Source: Serripes groenlandicus
Taxonomy: Eukaryota > Mollusca > Bivalvia > Cardiida > Cardiidae
Assembly: GCA_031761405.1 (NCBI GenBank)
Contig: JASEVX010000008.1
Coordinates: 39,478,483-39,542,482 of the forward strand
Reading direction: 5' to 3'
DNA length: 64,000 nt
A program made the translations under genes and the position numbers. The first letter of the stretch is position 1. Every line of letters starts with the position of its first letter. The notes beneath the pieces are model-generated. The model saw only the letters and a list, made by a program, of their open reading frames with translations. It was not told the DNA's origin and made no database searches. Below, one piece after another: positions 22,730-31,664 of the stretch.

Positions 22730-23400
22730 GCACCATACAAAATTCCCACAACTACAATAATTATCTCCCTTGTCTGCCGTTTTGATAGGCAAATGTGATG
22801 AACATTAATAGAGAAAAAATGTGATAATTAGGAAAACACCAAGTATTGTTGAGTTTGACAACCATGTGTCGTTGATGCCTTCGTATGATCTGATACTATT
22901 GACCTCTTGATTTAATTATTTTTTCACATGCATTTGTTTAATTTAATTATATGTGATATTTCTCAATTGAACATATAGTAAATTAGCCTATCGAAATGGC
23001 CGACAAGGGAGATAATCATTGTAGTTGTGGGAACAGTGTATTGTCATCCATTTTTTGTGGCGATTGGTTTGACAATCGCCACAATGCTAACAGAAACAAG
23101 AGCAACGACACAAATTACATAGTCAGTTTTGTACAGCCCGTTGACTTTTTATTCCTTACTGCAAACCAATTAACCTACATCCGTTAAACCGCCAAATATA
23201 TAGTTCCATCAGTGATGCAGAGACACGAATAATAATAATCATGTCAGTGCTACTTTGGTACCGGATTGATACTAAGATTTTGGATTTATTGAGATAAAAT
23301 CTACATAGAGTTAAATTATGTGATTATTATCTTTCTTCATGTTTGGGGAGATAATAAATATCATTGCGCGTTCTATAACTCGCATAATAAATTCAGGGTT
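22730..23400. mobile_element. Dispersed element, copy related to 59430-59745
   Basis: 'gacaagggagataatcattg' (about 22998) is the inverse of 'caataattatctcccttgtc' (about 22760), so this stretch is itself partly inverted. It has the hairpin 'tggcgattgg..ccaatcgcca'-type at 23059-23083. From about 23160 to 23390 it matches the reverse complement of 59430-59640 ('accgccaaatatatagttcc', 'catgtttggg.agataata'). No coding frame is convincing. Confidence 0.6.
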
Positions 23401-24141
23401 TTCAATAAGGACCGGCACCCGGCGAATCATTGCCGTTTCGTTTTGTCAAAATCGCCTGTTCAAATCTGTGCCATAATCAAATAATTATTAAAGGCGTTTG
23501 TTAAGATATATGAATAAATAATGTTCTCAGGAGTATTCTGCGATCACTGCTAGCACTCGCCGAAAGTCGACGATTAACGATGACTTATGCTTTGTTTCGG
23601 TGTCTTCGACAAGGTCCGCGTCTAAATTCCCGACTTTCATCAAATCATTTGAGCGCTTTAAATTACGACGACTGGCAAACGCTTGCGAGTCAATGTACTA
23701 AACGCTTGCTTATAAAGCGTTTTGAATACTTTGATAATAGCAGAACAAATACGAAACGAATACATTTTGTAAGAATGAAGTAGAGAACAATCGATCATTT
23801 CTTTCGGCCAAAATGAGGTAAACGGTTGATGCGTTTTGTTTCGTTCATAGAGTTGATTACTTAGAGGTGACCGAGTTGGTGATGGAAAGAACATGATAAA
23901 ACTAATATTATTCTACTGTCAAAAGATGCAGCTTTTCTCAAATTTACCCGCACCAGAGTGCACTATTATTGAAAATTGCAAGGCCTACACCGAGATACTG
24001 CTTGTTACTTTGCAGAATTGTCTATACGATCGCCACTATAGTGCCATCGGCGCTTTGATTTACCTAGGGGACTCCTAGGCTGCGTGTCCTTATCATATAC
24101 ATCCACATAGTAAAACGGCATGCTCGTTCTTATCTTGGTAC

Positions 24142-24211
24142 CTGACATTGCGTTTGTTAGCGAGTAGACTCCCGTCATTTTGTTTCTTGGTGCAGTGTAG
24201 ATGAGGCGGTT
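24142..24211 (-). CDS. LRP-like gene, exon 7b: alternative last blade of propeller 1
   Basis: Reads NRLIYTAPRNKMTGVYSL, then TNAMS and one base. Acceptor 'gttatcttccag' is good and donor 'tcag|gtacca' fair. It begins in phase 0 after exon 6 and ends with one base before exon 8, exactly as 7a. Length is 70 bp, not a multiple of three, so using both 7a and 7b would shift the frame. It matches 7a at 14 of 23 residues but lacks that exon's N-L-T glycosylation site. IYTA stands for YWTD. The upstream acceptor looks stronger than that of 7a. Confidence 0.85.
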
Positions 24212-24237
24212 CTGGAAGATAACATGTACATGGTTAC

Positions 24238-24307
24238 CTGATATTGCGTTTTTTATAGAATAGACTCCAGTCAGATTAATTCCTGGTGCAGTGTAAATGA
24301 AGCGGTC
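24238..24307 (-). CDS. LRP-like gene, exon 7a: alternative last blade of propeller 1
   Basis: Reads DRFIYTAPGINLTGVYSI, then KNAIS and one base (about residues 260-282). Acceptor 'acttaacaacag' has a weak pyrimidine tract; donor is 'tcag|gtaacc'. Phases are 0 in and 1 out, the same as 7b, and it joins exon 6 (..GIAVFQ) to exon 8 (EACD) in frame. Only 26 bp separate it from 7b, too short for an intron. N-L-T is a possible glycosylation site found only in this version. Confidence 0.85.
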
Positions 24308-24365
24308 CTGTTGTTAAGTATAAATTTCATGTCAGTTATACATCGTATATCGTAACATTGTTTTG

Positions 24366-24510
24366 GTACACGATTTCCTTCTTGGTTTAGTGTATAGTGG
24401 TCCTATTTTTTAAAAAGGTTCCATATTATAACATTTATCTTGGTATCTGACATTGCGTTTGTTATATGGTAGATTTGTGTCAGATTCCTTCCAAGCGCAA
24501 GGCAATCTCA
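24366..24510 (-). pseudogene. Remnants of one or two further exon 7 copies
   Basis: Minus strand 24402-24370 reads 'ag|gaccactatacactaaacc', matching the 5' half of 7a/7b. Minus strand about 24510-24447 ends 'taacaaacgcaatgtcag' and then 'ataccaagataa', matching the 3' half of 7b and its flank but with the donor GT changed to AT. The frames are broken. Together they show the exon was copied more than twice. Confidence 0.7.
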
Positions 24511-24515
24511 TTAAG

Positions 24516-24710
24516 TCTTTCCCACATACATCAAATCTGCAGCAGACAACTCTGAAATCATCTTGGCAGAATCATCGGTAAACGAAATTATAATAATTGA
24601 AAAGAGTTGAAAACATTGTGACAAAAGGAGAAATTTCTCATTATATCACAATGTTTTCAAAAGTCGTCTTCTGCAGAGGCGTCGAAATATGTGTGGAAAA
24701 GGGAACGGGT
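24516..24710. mobile_element. MITE-P, diverged copy
   Basis: 'tctttcccacatacatcaaa' and 'ctgcagcagacaactctgaa' at the left, then 'tgacaaaaggagaaatttctc', 'caaaagtcgtcttctgcaga' and 'atgtgtggaaaagggaac' at the right. TTAA flanks are no longer exact. Confidence 0.65.
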
Positions 24711-25144
24711 AAAAACCAGACTTAAACGTCGCTGCAATAGCAAACGCTGATACATCTAACTGCGTTTTGAAGGTCATCATCGATTGACCGTTGCATCATT
24801 CAGCCAATCAAAGTTTTGATAACAAAATAACTAGGTTTCAGCAGTGGATATTATTTATATAAATAAATAAGATATACTAGCGGTTAGTGTCGAGGGTTGG
24901 CGGTATCATTAGAGAATAATACCAGAACCCGCACATGAATATTTTAATGAATAGGGTCAATTCGAGACGACCTTGTATGTGGTGTTGTCAGATCCAATAT
25001 ACGCAAACAAAGTATTCTGCAACTTTATTCATTACAAAAAGCGAAAATATTAATCAGCCGCATTTAGTCTATTAGAAACTTGCTGCCACTCAAACATGGC
25101 ATCGCTTAAAGCGTGTAGGTACATGCGAGAGGGGCTTTACATCT

Positions 25145-25375
25145 AGCTCGGAATCCGCCGTAGCCGAGTTGTAAGCGTAGGGGATCTGTACCGGGCGTCC
25201 CTGGTTCGATCCCGAGTCGCGGCGGTCATTGTGGAGAACCCTTGGGCAATGCATATTTCCTAGTGTAGTACTGGTTTGTTTAGCCAAGGACCGTGGATAA
25301 GTGACTTGTCGCGGTGATATAACTAAAATAATGTTGACAACGGCATAAAACCCAAATAAAACAAAACAAACTTCT
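25145..25375 (+). mobile_element. SINE-B copy
   Basis: tRNA-like head ('gccgtagccgagttgtaagcg' A box, 'tggttcgatcccgagtcgcg' B box), then 'gaacccttgggcaatgcat', 'tagtactggtttgtttagcc', and a tail 'gtgatataactaaaataatg' ending in an A-rich (AAATA/AAAC) run. Confidence 0.8.
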
Positions 25376-25708
25376 AGTTGTTGAGTGTAAAAGGAGGACA
25401 ATATTTCCCATAGACTGACAGTGAGATCTCGTGTGATGTTTTTCGGTTGCATAGTCTCGATTGAGTCTCCACTTTTCGCGCAAGAATCAAGACACAAAAT
25501 CGCTTGGCTAGTTAATATTTGCTTTCTATGCGGTTTTTAGTCGCATCACAATATTCTTATATTCTCTCTTAAGCTTTGAAGAGAATGTGTCTAAACATGT
25601 CACTAAAACTGTACCATTAAATATGAAACCTATGCCAGTCTCTAGTGGTATCAAAATATTCTTATATTCTTCTTTGCGCTTTGAGAATGTGTCTAAATAT
25701 GTCAACAA

Positions 25709-26571
25709 GACGCCGCGTATGCTTTTGAAGCATGACTTAAAGGAAGCAGTTGCAGTTCAGTATATTTAAATAACCTGTGCAAACAGACAGGATGTAACTA
25801 TTTCGAACAAGAAGGCCAAATGTCCCTTTATTTTAAACAAGAAGGCCAAGATGTGCCTATATTGCTCACCTGGCTACCATAGCCTATACTAAAAGGTTAC
25901 CAAGAGCAGAAATGGTCAATTTTGACGTAGGGATTAGACGTGTTATATGCTGCGATCTATGTGATATTTAGCATGTGAAGTTTAGTCGTGAAATTACAAG
26001 TTTAGTCCTGAAAACATTTGGTTTACAGTTTGGTTAACATTGACTGCAACTATAATGTATCATACAAGCTGACATGTATAGTCAACATATAGCAATAATA
26101 CAATGGTCTGAATGAACAAACTGTATGGGGGAGGAACGTTTTAAGCTTAGAAATACCACATAATTCTATAAATAGGCAAAAACATCCCCCAAATGTTCGG
26201 GCCGTAAACCAAACATTAAAAAAGCGTAGCCTAGGGAGTTGGGGGAAAAGTGAACTTTTTTACTGAGCTTTGATGAACCGTGTCGTCAGGGCCGTAACTC
26301 AAACTATTAAAAAAAGAGTAGCCTAGAAAGTTGGGGAAAAGTTATTAAATACAAATTAAATGTGTCTAAAAATATGTAATAACGGTAGAAGACATTCGTA
26401 TTTTCAATCTTGATGTTTCTTAAATCAGTTAATACACTGTATTGATTCATAAAGGTATGTCAGAGTTTTTCTTTACAATAATAATGTTGGTTGCTCCCTT
26501 TTCGATTACGTCACCCCATGGTACACATTTAAAACCTATTCAATACTGACGCCGCGCTTCCACGCGGCCTC
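25709..26571. mobile_element. Non-autonomous DNA-element copy, short version
   Basis: Starts GACGCCGCGTATGC with its own hairpin 'atgcttttgaagcat' and ends GACGCCGCGCTTCCACGCGG. It matches 6590-8019 along its length, with deletions. Just outside, 'taaaactgtaccattaaa' occurs before (about 25605) and after (about 26576) the element. Confidence 0.7.
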
Positions 26572-26803
26572 AATAAAACTGTACCATTAAACACGGAACC
26601 TCGTTTCGATCCACTAAAACGCAGCCAGGCTTTCACGGAAAAAATCACGAAATACAAGTATAGTGTTGAACTACTTATTAATTACCTTGTTGTCACTTTA
26701 AGAAATATTTGCAGAAGTTTCAACATTTCAAAATTGTGCTCTCCATCTAGCACCTTCAACGAGTTCAACACGATGCGGATGTCATTCAACTGTGACACAT
26801 TAC

Positions 26804-26921
26804 CTGAAAAACTGCTATTCCATAGAAGTCATATCCGGTTTTAGAGACGAAGATCGTTCTGCCTGTACCGTTAAAGTATATAAATTCAATGGTTTCTCGA
26901 TCTCTGTCACTCCAAAATAAT
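26804..26921 (-). CDS. LRP-like gene, exon 6: blade 5 of propeller 1
   Basis: Codes for about residues 220-259: RLFWSDRDRETIEFIYFNG, then GRTIFVSKTGYDFYGIAVFQ. FWSD replaces YWTD; 'I....NGTGR' and 'GIAV' fit the class B repeat closely. N-G-T is a possible glycosylation site. One base in, phase 0 out (118 bp). Acceptor 'ctacatttcag', donor 'cag|gtaatg'. It must splice to one of two exon 7 versions. Confidence 0.93.
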
Positions 26922-26984
26922 CTGAAATGTAGTTAATCCTATTGTTTGTATGGGCATATAGATGTTATACGTCTATTGTGTCAG

Positions 26985-27065
26985 AACAAAAGGACCAGTA
27001 GGACTGGTAACTTATCCAGTACTGGAATGTTCCTTGAAATTGTTGAAAAACTTTCAAACTAATGT
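26985..27065 (+). mobile_element. SINE-C tail fragment
   Basis: 'aaaaggaccagtaggactgg' and 'taacttatccagtactggaa' match the SINE-C body; head absent. Confidence 0.55.
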
Positions 27066-27134
27066 AATGTTGAATTCAGAGCTATAGATAAGGGGAATTT
27101 TTTACGTTCTAAAATCCTTGTTTTATTGTCTAAC

Positions 27135-27188
27135 CATATACTGTGGTTACTCAGAAGAATCGTCTCAATGAGATTCTTTTGAGTACCC
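27135..27188. repeat. Second copy of the 'aatcgtctca' hairpin
   Basis: 'gttactcagaagaatcgtct' faces 'gagattcttttgagtaccc'. Same layout as 18874-18926; 'actagattttggttg' follows here, as 'aaccaaatcctc' precedes there. Confidence 0.6.
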
Positions 27189-27359
27189 ACATACTAGATT
27201 TTGGTTGAAGAATAAGGGAGATATTTTGGGGAAAAGACCTGTAATCTCCTCCTTATCTGGATTTCTGGTTGATGACTTCACAAGTCGTTATTATGGCCGT
27301 TTTGAAAGGTACATGTACCGTCTCACGTTTATGCCGATACAATTTTCATTCAACCAAAG

Positions 27360-27620
27360 CTGTTTTCACATTACTCTTTACCACATACAACAAATCTTCG
27401 GACGATGAATTTATTAAATTCATCTGGCAATCATCTGTATACATATATGGAAAATATCTTTATATAAAAGTTTAGTTTTAGAATAGAGAGGAAAGTATAT
27501 TTATTGTTAAGATTTGAAAACATTCAAGCGAAAAAAGAAATTGCTCATTATGAGAAACCAAATCCTTTTGTAACAAAGTTTTCAATAGATTTCTGCTCCA
27601 GATGCGTCAAAATACGCTTG
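27360..27620. mobile_element. MITE-P, diverged copy
   Basis: 'ctctttaccacatacaacaaa' at the left; 'aagaaattgctcattatgag', 'ttgtaacaaagttttcaata' and 'gctccagatgcgtcaaaata' further right. It ends against the exon 5 donor region. Confidence 0.5.
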
Positions 27621-27637
27621 CATGTTAGGTACCGTAC

Positions 27638-27772
27638 CTGTCTGTTTGGTTATCGATGGACAGACACGTTGGAGTTACCAGCCCCTGCCAGACGAGCACA
27701 GTTCGACTACCTCCTATTGGGTCCGATCTCTCTATCTTTGGAGTGTCTCCAGCGTCCGCCCAGAATAAATAG
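27638..27772 (-). CDS. LRP-like gene, exon 5: blade 4 of propeller 1
   Basis: Codes for about residues 175-219: YLFWADAGDTPKIERSDP, then GSRTVLVWQGLVTPTCLSID and NQTDR. FWAD for YWTD; 'KIERSD..G..R..L......P..L..D' is a near-textbook class B repeat, matching the pattern of LRP5/6 and LDLR. N-Q-T is a possible glycosylation site. One base in, two out. Acceptor 'gtttcatttcag', donor 'gacag|gtacgg'. Confidence 0.95.
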
Positions 27773-28039
27773 CTGAAAATGAAACAAATTTCAGACATGG
27801 AAGGTGATAAAGAGTCATATGGTATCAGTCTATATGGGATGGAAGCCATTTTATTTTTCTGGTTATAACTTTGTAAGTAAGTAAGTAAGTAAATTCTTAA
27901 TTATTGTTACATGTGTTAACAATTCATAACATACATGCATAATTTAATAATAATTATTTGATAAAGTATACTCGGCCCCATGGGCTTATAAGTCACCATA
28001 AAATATATGTTGTTACATAACATGTTCCAATAAATTTTC

Positions 28040-28480
28040 ATTAAAATCGTCTGACAGATAAGACCTTTAAAATTTGACCTTGTGACCTAATGTTTTACCC
28101 ACATGACCCAGTTTCGAATTTGACTGAGATTAGATGGAGACAAAAGTTCTGATGATTTATCATAAAGATTGGATGAAAAATGTGGCTTCTAGACTGTTTA
28201 GAAAGTTTAACTAAAATAATGACCTAGTGACCTAGTTTATGACCCCAATGACCAATTTAGTATTGGACTGAGATTTAATGGAGACAAACATTCTGATGAC
28301 TTGTCATAAAGATTGAAGATAAATGTGGCCTCTAGAGTGTTAATAAAGTTATTATATTAAATTTGACCGAGAAGTTTGTTTTACTCCTAATGACCCAGTT
28401 TTGAATTTGTCGGAGATCTGCTGGAGACCAATGTTATAATAAACATTGAAGTAGATTGGAATAGAAATATGGCTTCTAGA
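28040..28480. repeat. About 145-bp repeat, three diverged copies
   Basis: 'tgacctagtttatgacc', 'gaatttgactgagattagat', 'ggagacaaaagttctgatga' and 'atgtggcttctagac' recur at about 28070-28200, 28215-28350 and 28365-28480. The same type of repeat is at 63650-64000. Confidence 0.75.
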
Positions 28481-28504
28481 GTCAATGTTAACCAAGGTTA
28501 AGTT

Positions 28505-28722
28505 AACTTACCTTCCTTAGTAATTTACCAGTAATACTGGTCAATTGATCCTGACACCAGCCAGTCAGTTGTAATGCTAACCCCGAAACACTGAGCGCAA
28601 AGGAGGACAACCATTACTACCAGTCTTAAAGTCTTTGGTCTGACCCGGCCATGGATCGAACCCATTACCTCCAGCACCCGAGGCGGACGCTCTTTCACTA
28701 CGACACCGAAGCGGTACAAGGA
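28505..28722 (-). mobile_element. SINE-C copy, antisense strand
   Basis: On the minus strand: head 'cgcttcggtgtcgtagtgaa', 'gggttcgatccatggccgg', body with 'ggttgtcctcctttgcgctc' and 'ctgactggctggtgtcagga', tail '..actggtaaattac'. Matches 40915-41165. Confidence 0.7.
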
Positions 28723-29017
28723 ACACGAACAAGTTAGCTGGACACTTGATTTCTCAACTGAATGTGTTATCCCTTACCAACATACATGTTCAGCATATGT
28801 ATCTTTCCAAACATCTGAGTGAGACTTTTGGAAATCTCTAGAATGAAAGCATGACTATTGAATATGGAAGAAAACATTGAGGGAAAAGTAGAAATTGTTC
28901 ATCATAAGCAATACTTACTTGTCAGAATTTTTCCCAATTTCTTCTCTATATGTAAGTCATAATGCGTATTCAATTGGGGGAAAAAGTTCAAAGAAAAAAT
29001 ATAGTATCACTACTCAC

Positions 29018-29207
29018 TGTTGAAGCGGGTAAACTATGATTCCGGTCGGTTTGTCCAAAAACATGTCCACGATAATACGAAAGCTCCTGTCAAAGGAGTT
29101 TACAGTGTTTGTTTGGGTTGGAAACGACTTCATGGCGATCCATCCGTACTGTGCATCCGTCCAATAAACATTTCTGGCCCGCCAGTCAATCGTCAATTGC
29201 CCAACAC
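29018..29207 (-). CDS. LRP-like gene, exon 4: blade 3 of propeller 1, intact YWTD
   Basis: Codes for about residues 112-174: VGQLTIDWRARNVYWTDA, then RIIVDMFLDKPTGIIVYPLQ. The only exon with an exact YWTD, in the context 'L.(I/V)DW.ARN.YWTD' shared across LRP proteins. An extra 10-residue stretch (TQTNTVNSFD) lies before the next strand. Two bases in, two out (190 bp). Acceptor 'ggatttattgcag' is only 12 bp from a SINE-B; donor 'caaca|gtgagt'. Confidence 0.95.
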
Positions 29208-29218
29208 CTGCAATAAAT

Positions 29219-29445
29219 CCAACGTGGTCGAGTGGGTTAGCACCGGGGATTAAAAACCGGGCGTCCCGGGTTTGATCCCCAGTCGGGGCACGACAGTCAT
29301 GGTGGAGTGCCCTTGGGTAAGGCACACTTTCTAGCCTAGTACTGGTTTGTTTAGCCAGGGATCATGAATAAGTAAACTGTCGCCGTGATATAACTGAAAT
29401 AATGTTGAAAACGGCGTAAAACTCCAATAAACCAACCAGACCAAA
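29219..29445 (+). mobile_element. SINE-B copy touching the exon 4 acceptor region
   Basis: Starts in the A box ('acgtggtcgagtgggttagc'), has B box 'ggtttgatccccagtcgg', 'gtggagtgcccttgggtaag', 'tagtactggtttgtttagcc' and tail 'gtgatataactgaaataatg'. It lies antisense to the gene, immediately upstream of exon 4, so the intron sequence beyond the last dozen bases before the acceptor is SINE. Confidence 0.8.
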
Positions 29446-29631
29446 ACCAACGCCTACATTGTACAATTAATAATGTAAGTACTCATAGTACCGCAACCCT
29501 CGGATAACCACCTTAATTGTGATTATTTTTAGATGTGGAAAAGCAGCTTTCTGTGTATCTATGGTAGAGAAATGGATGATGCTTAACAGACGTGTTCTTG
29601 AAATGGCGAACAATGTAAATGAATGACTTAC

Positions 29632-29690
29632 CAGAAAATGTGCAGATGTGAAACGGGGTGGCATAGACGCCTTCTAGATTTACAATCGAA
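29632..29690 (-). pseudogene. Partial duplicate of exon 3 (3' end with donor)
   Basis: Minus strand reads LEGVYATPFHICTFSG followed by 'gtaagtcatt', against LEGPYATPFHIGTSSG in exon 3. The exon's 5' part and acceptor are absent, replaced upstream by 'caacatatttttcg'. The frame is open but the piece has no proper acceptor. Confidence 0.75.
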
Positions 29691-29781
29691 AAATATGTTG
29701 AAAATGTCGTTAAACCTTAATCAAACCAACATCAAACAAACAATCATTTTAAATATGTCAGTGAGAAACTGAATGACCTAC

Positions 29782-29836
29782 CAGACGATTTGCCGATGCG
29801 AAGTGGGGTCGCATAGATGCCTTCTAGATCGAGAAC
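29782..29836 (-). pseudogene. Second partial duplicate of exon 3 (3' end with donor)
   Basis: Minus strand reads LEGIYATPLRIGKSSG followed by 'gtaggtcatt'. Flanks share 'acggcattaaacc' and 'aaacaaac' with the other copies, giving repeat units of about 150 and 214 bp between 29632 and 29996. Confidence 0.75.
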
Positions 29837-29995
29837 ATGTTTAAAACGGCATTAAACCTTAATTTACCAAACTTCAAAGAAACTATTATTTTAAATGTAT
29901 CGATGATAATGTTGTAAACGGCATTAAACCTTAATCAAACAAACATAAAACAAACTATCATTTTACATGTGTCGATGAGTAACTTAATGACTTAC

Positions 29996-30146
29996 CAGAT
30001 GATGTGCCGATGTGAAATGGGGTCGCATAGGGGCCTTCTAGATTTATAATCGAGATAATGTTGGAGTCCGGATCGCTGACAATAACTTGGTCCGTACTAT
30101 AATCGTAACTCATGCCGATGATGTTCCCCAGTCCTACAACTGTCAC
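29996..30146 (-). CDS. LRP-like gene, exon 3: blade 2 of propeller 1
   Basis: Codes for about residues 62-111: VTVVGLGNIIGMSYDYST, then DQVIVSDPDSNIISIINLEG. VSDP stands in for WTD; 'I.S....I.....D......V.D' is the class B spacing. Phase 0 in, one base out. Acceptor 'ttggtcttag', donor 'tctg|gtaagtc'. Joined to exon 2 it reads EITLRKVTVVGLG. Two partial copies of its 3' end lie in the next intron. Confidence 0.92.
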
Positions 30147-30237
30147 CTAAGACCAACAGATAACAGATACGTGTATTCTTTTGCGATTATTTCGTGTATG
30201 TATGATGCATTATAAGTTTTCTGGCAATATTACATAT

Positions 30238-30310
30238 GAACCGTTCCACGAGAAAACCAAACATGTTTTACTCTGCGTAAAGGATCGACGACCCGGATCA
30301 GCCTGAATGA
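30238..30310. mobile_element. MITE-D end fragment
   Basis: 'gaaccgttccacgagaaaac' and 'ctgcgtaaaggatcgacgac' only; one terminal arm remains. Confidence 0.6.
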
Positions 30311-30339
30311 ATGAATCTGATAGAAGGTCACATACGAAA

Positions 30340-30930
30340 CATTCCTACAAGTGTCGGGCCGTTTTTCAAAAATGTTTGTATAAATATGCCTTGGTTGACC
30401 CTCTATCAGATTTTCAAGCCATTTTGATTGGTTGAAAAACGTGGCCGCCAGGGGGCTGTTTTGCCTTATATGGTTTTAGTGAACAATTTACAAATATTCT
30501 TTTCCGAAAATATCTTTCTGATTTTCAAATAATTTTGTAGGAATGTTTCTTATGTTACCCTCTATCAGATTCCTTCAATCAATGTTGGTTTGTCGTAAAA
30601 TGTGGTCACCATGGTGCGAGTCTGTTTTGCATTATATAACCACAGTGAAACTTATAAAACCTTCTCCTCTGAAAGTATCCTGCAATTTTCTGAATACTTT
30701 TGTAGAATGTTTTTAGGGTGACCCTCTGTCAGATACCTTCAGGCCATGTCGATTGGTTGAAAGACATGGCCGTCATTGGCGGGGCGGTTCTGCTTTAAAT
30801 GGCTAGTGAAAACATTAAAAGCTTCATCTCCGAAAGAATCCGGACAATTTCCAAATCATTTTGTAGAAATGTTCATTAGGTGACCCTCTACGAGATAACT
30901 TCAAGCCATGTATATTGGTGGATAAAAAAG
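30340..30930. repeat. About 185-bp repeat, three to four diverged copies
   Basis: 'gaccctctatcagattttca', 'gccattttgattggttgaaa', 'catggccgccagggggc' and 'ttttgtaggaatgttt' recur at about 30398, 30570, 30720 and 30882. No coding frame. Confidence 0.8.
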
Positions 30931-31219
30931 AGTTATTGCGGTTGGCACCTCAAATCACATTGCATTACTACTGTGAGCGATCCAGGGCCATCGTGCCCCT
31001 CTTGTTCAGGTATTTACGCCTGGATAGTTATGTTCCTTTATAACGATTCAGATTCCCCTTTTAACAGGTGAGTACCTTATAAAGATCTGTTTAGTACTCT
31101 AAAGTTGTGCTTGGTAAATCGTGACATTATTGAAAATGAACTCTTGTGTACGAACAATCCAAGTTTGGGTGGGACAGCTTTTAACCTGAAAATCTATTGA
31201 TACTTTAGAAATATTGCAA

Positions 31220-31430
31220 TCTCATTTAACTTCGCTACAGTAGCAAACGCTCGTATAGATCTGATGACCGCCAATTACAGATCGTCTCAGATTGACCTTT
31301 GTACCAGCCAATCAAATGATCGCCTACAAAGTCGTTAGGTATCAACATGGTTAAACCATATAACTAAACCAAATAGAGAAGATTTCACGAAAGTACAATG
31401 GCAATCTGTTTATCCAGTGTATTGGGCCGA
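31220..31430. repeat. Diverged match to 24715-24960
   Basis: 'cgctacagtagcaaacgctc', 'gattgacctttgtaccagcc' and 'aatcaaatgatcgcc' compare with 'cgctgcaatagcaaacgctg', 'gattgaccgttgcatcattc' and 'agccaatcaaagttttg' there. Old dispersed repeat; nature unknown. Confidence 0.45.
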
Positions 31431-31664
31431 ATGATGTATTCGGAGTTCATGGTTAATTAAGTCTTTTTTAAAATTCAGAATGCTCTCTCAGAGAAGTAAA
31501 TAATAATACAAACATTATTGAATTCCATTTTTAGCTCTCGAATGTTGCTTTTTATGGACTTTAATTTTGATTCAAATTGTGTTTTACACCAATTTCAAAA
31601 AATGTTCAGACATATCATGGCGTTTCCCTAATATATTACCCGGATTTTTAGTAGCTAAGCATAT

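Noticed and set aside
25090..25497. 135-codon minus-strand frame
   Set aside because: Runs through a SINE-B in the antisense direction; no domain and no splice context.
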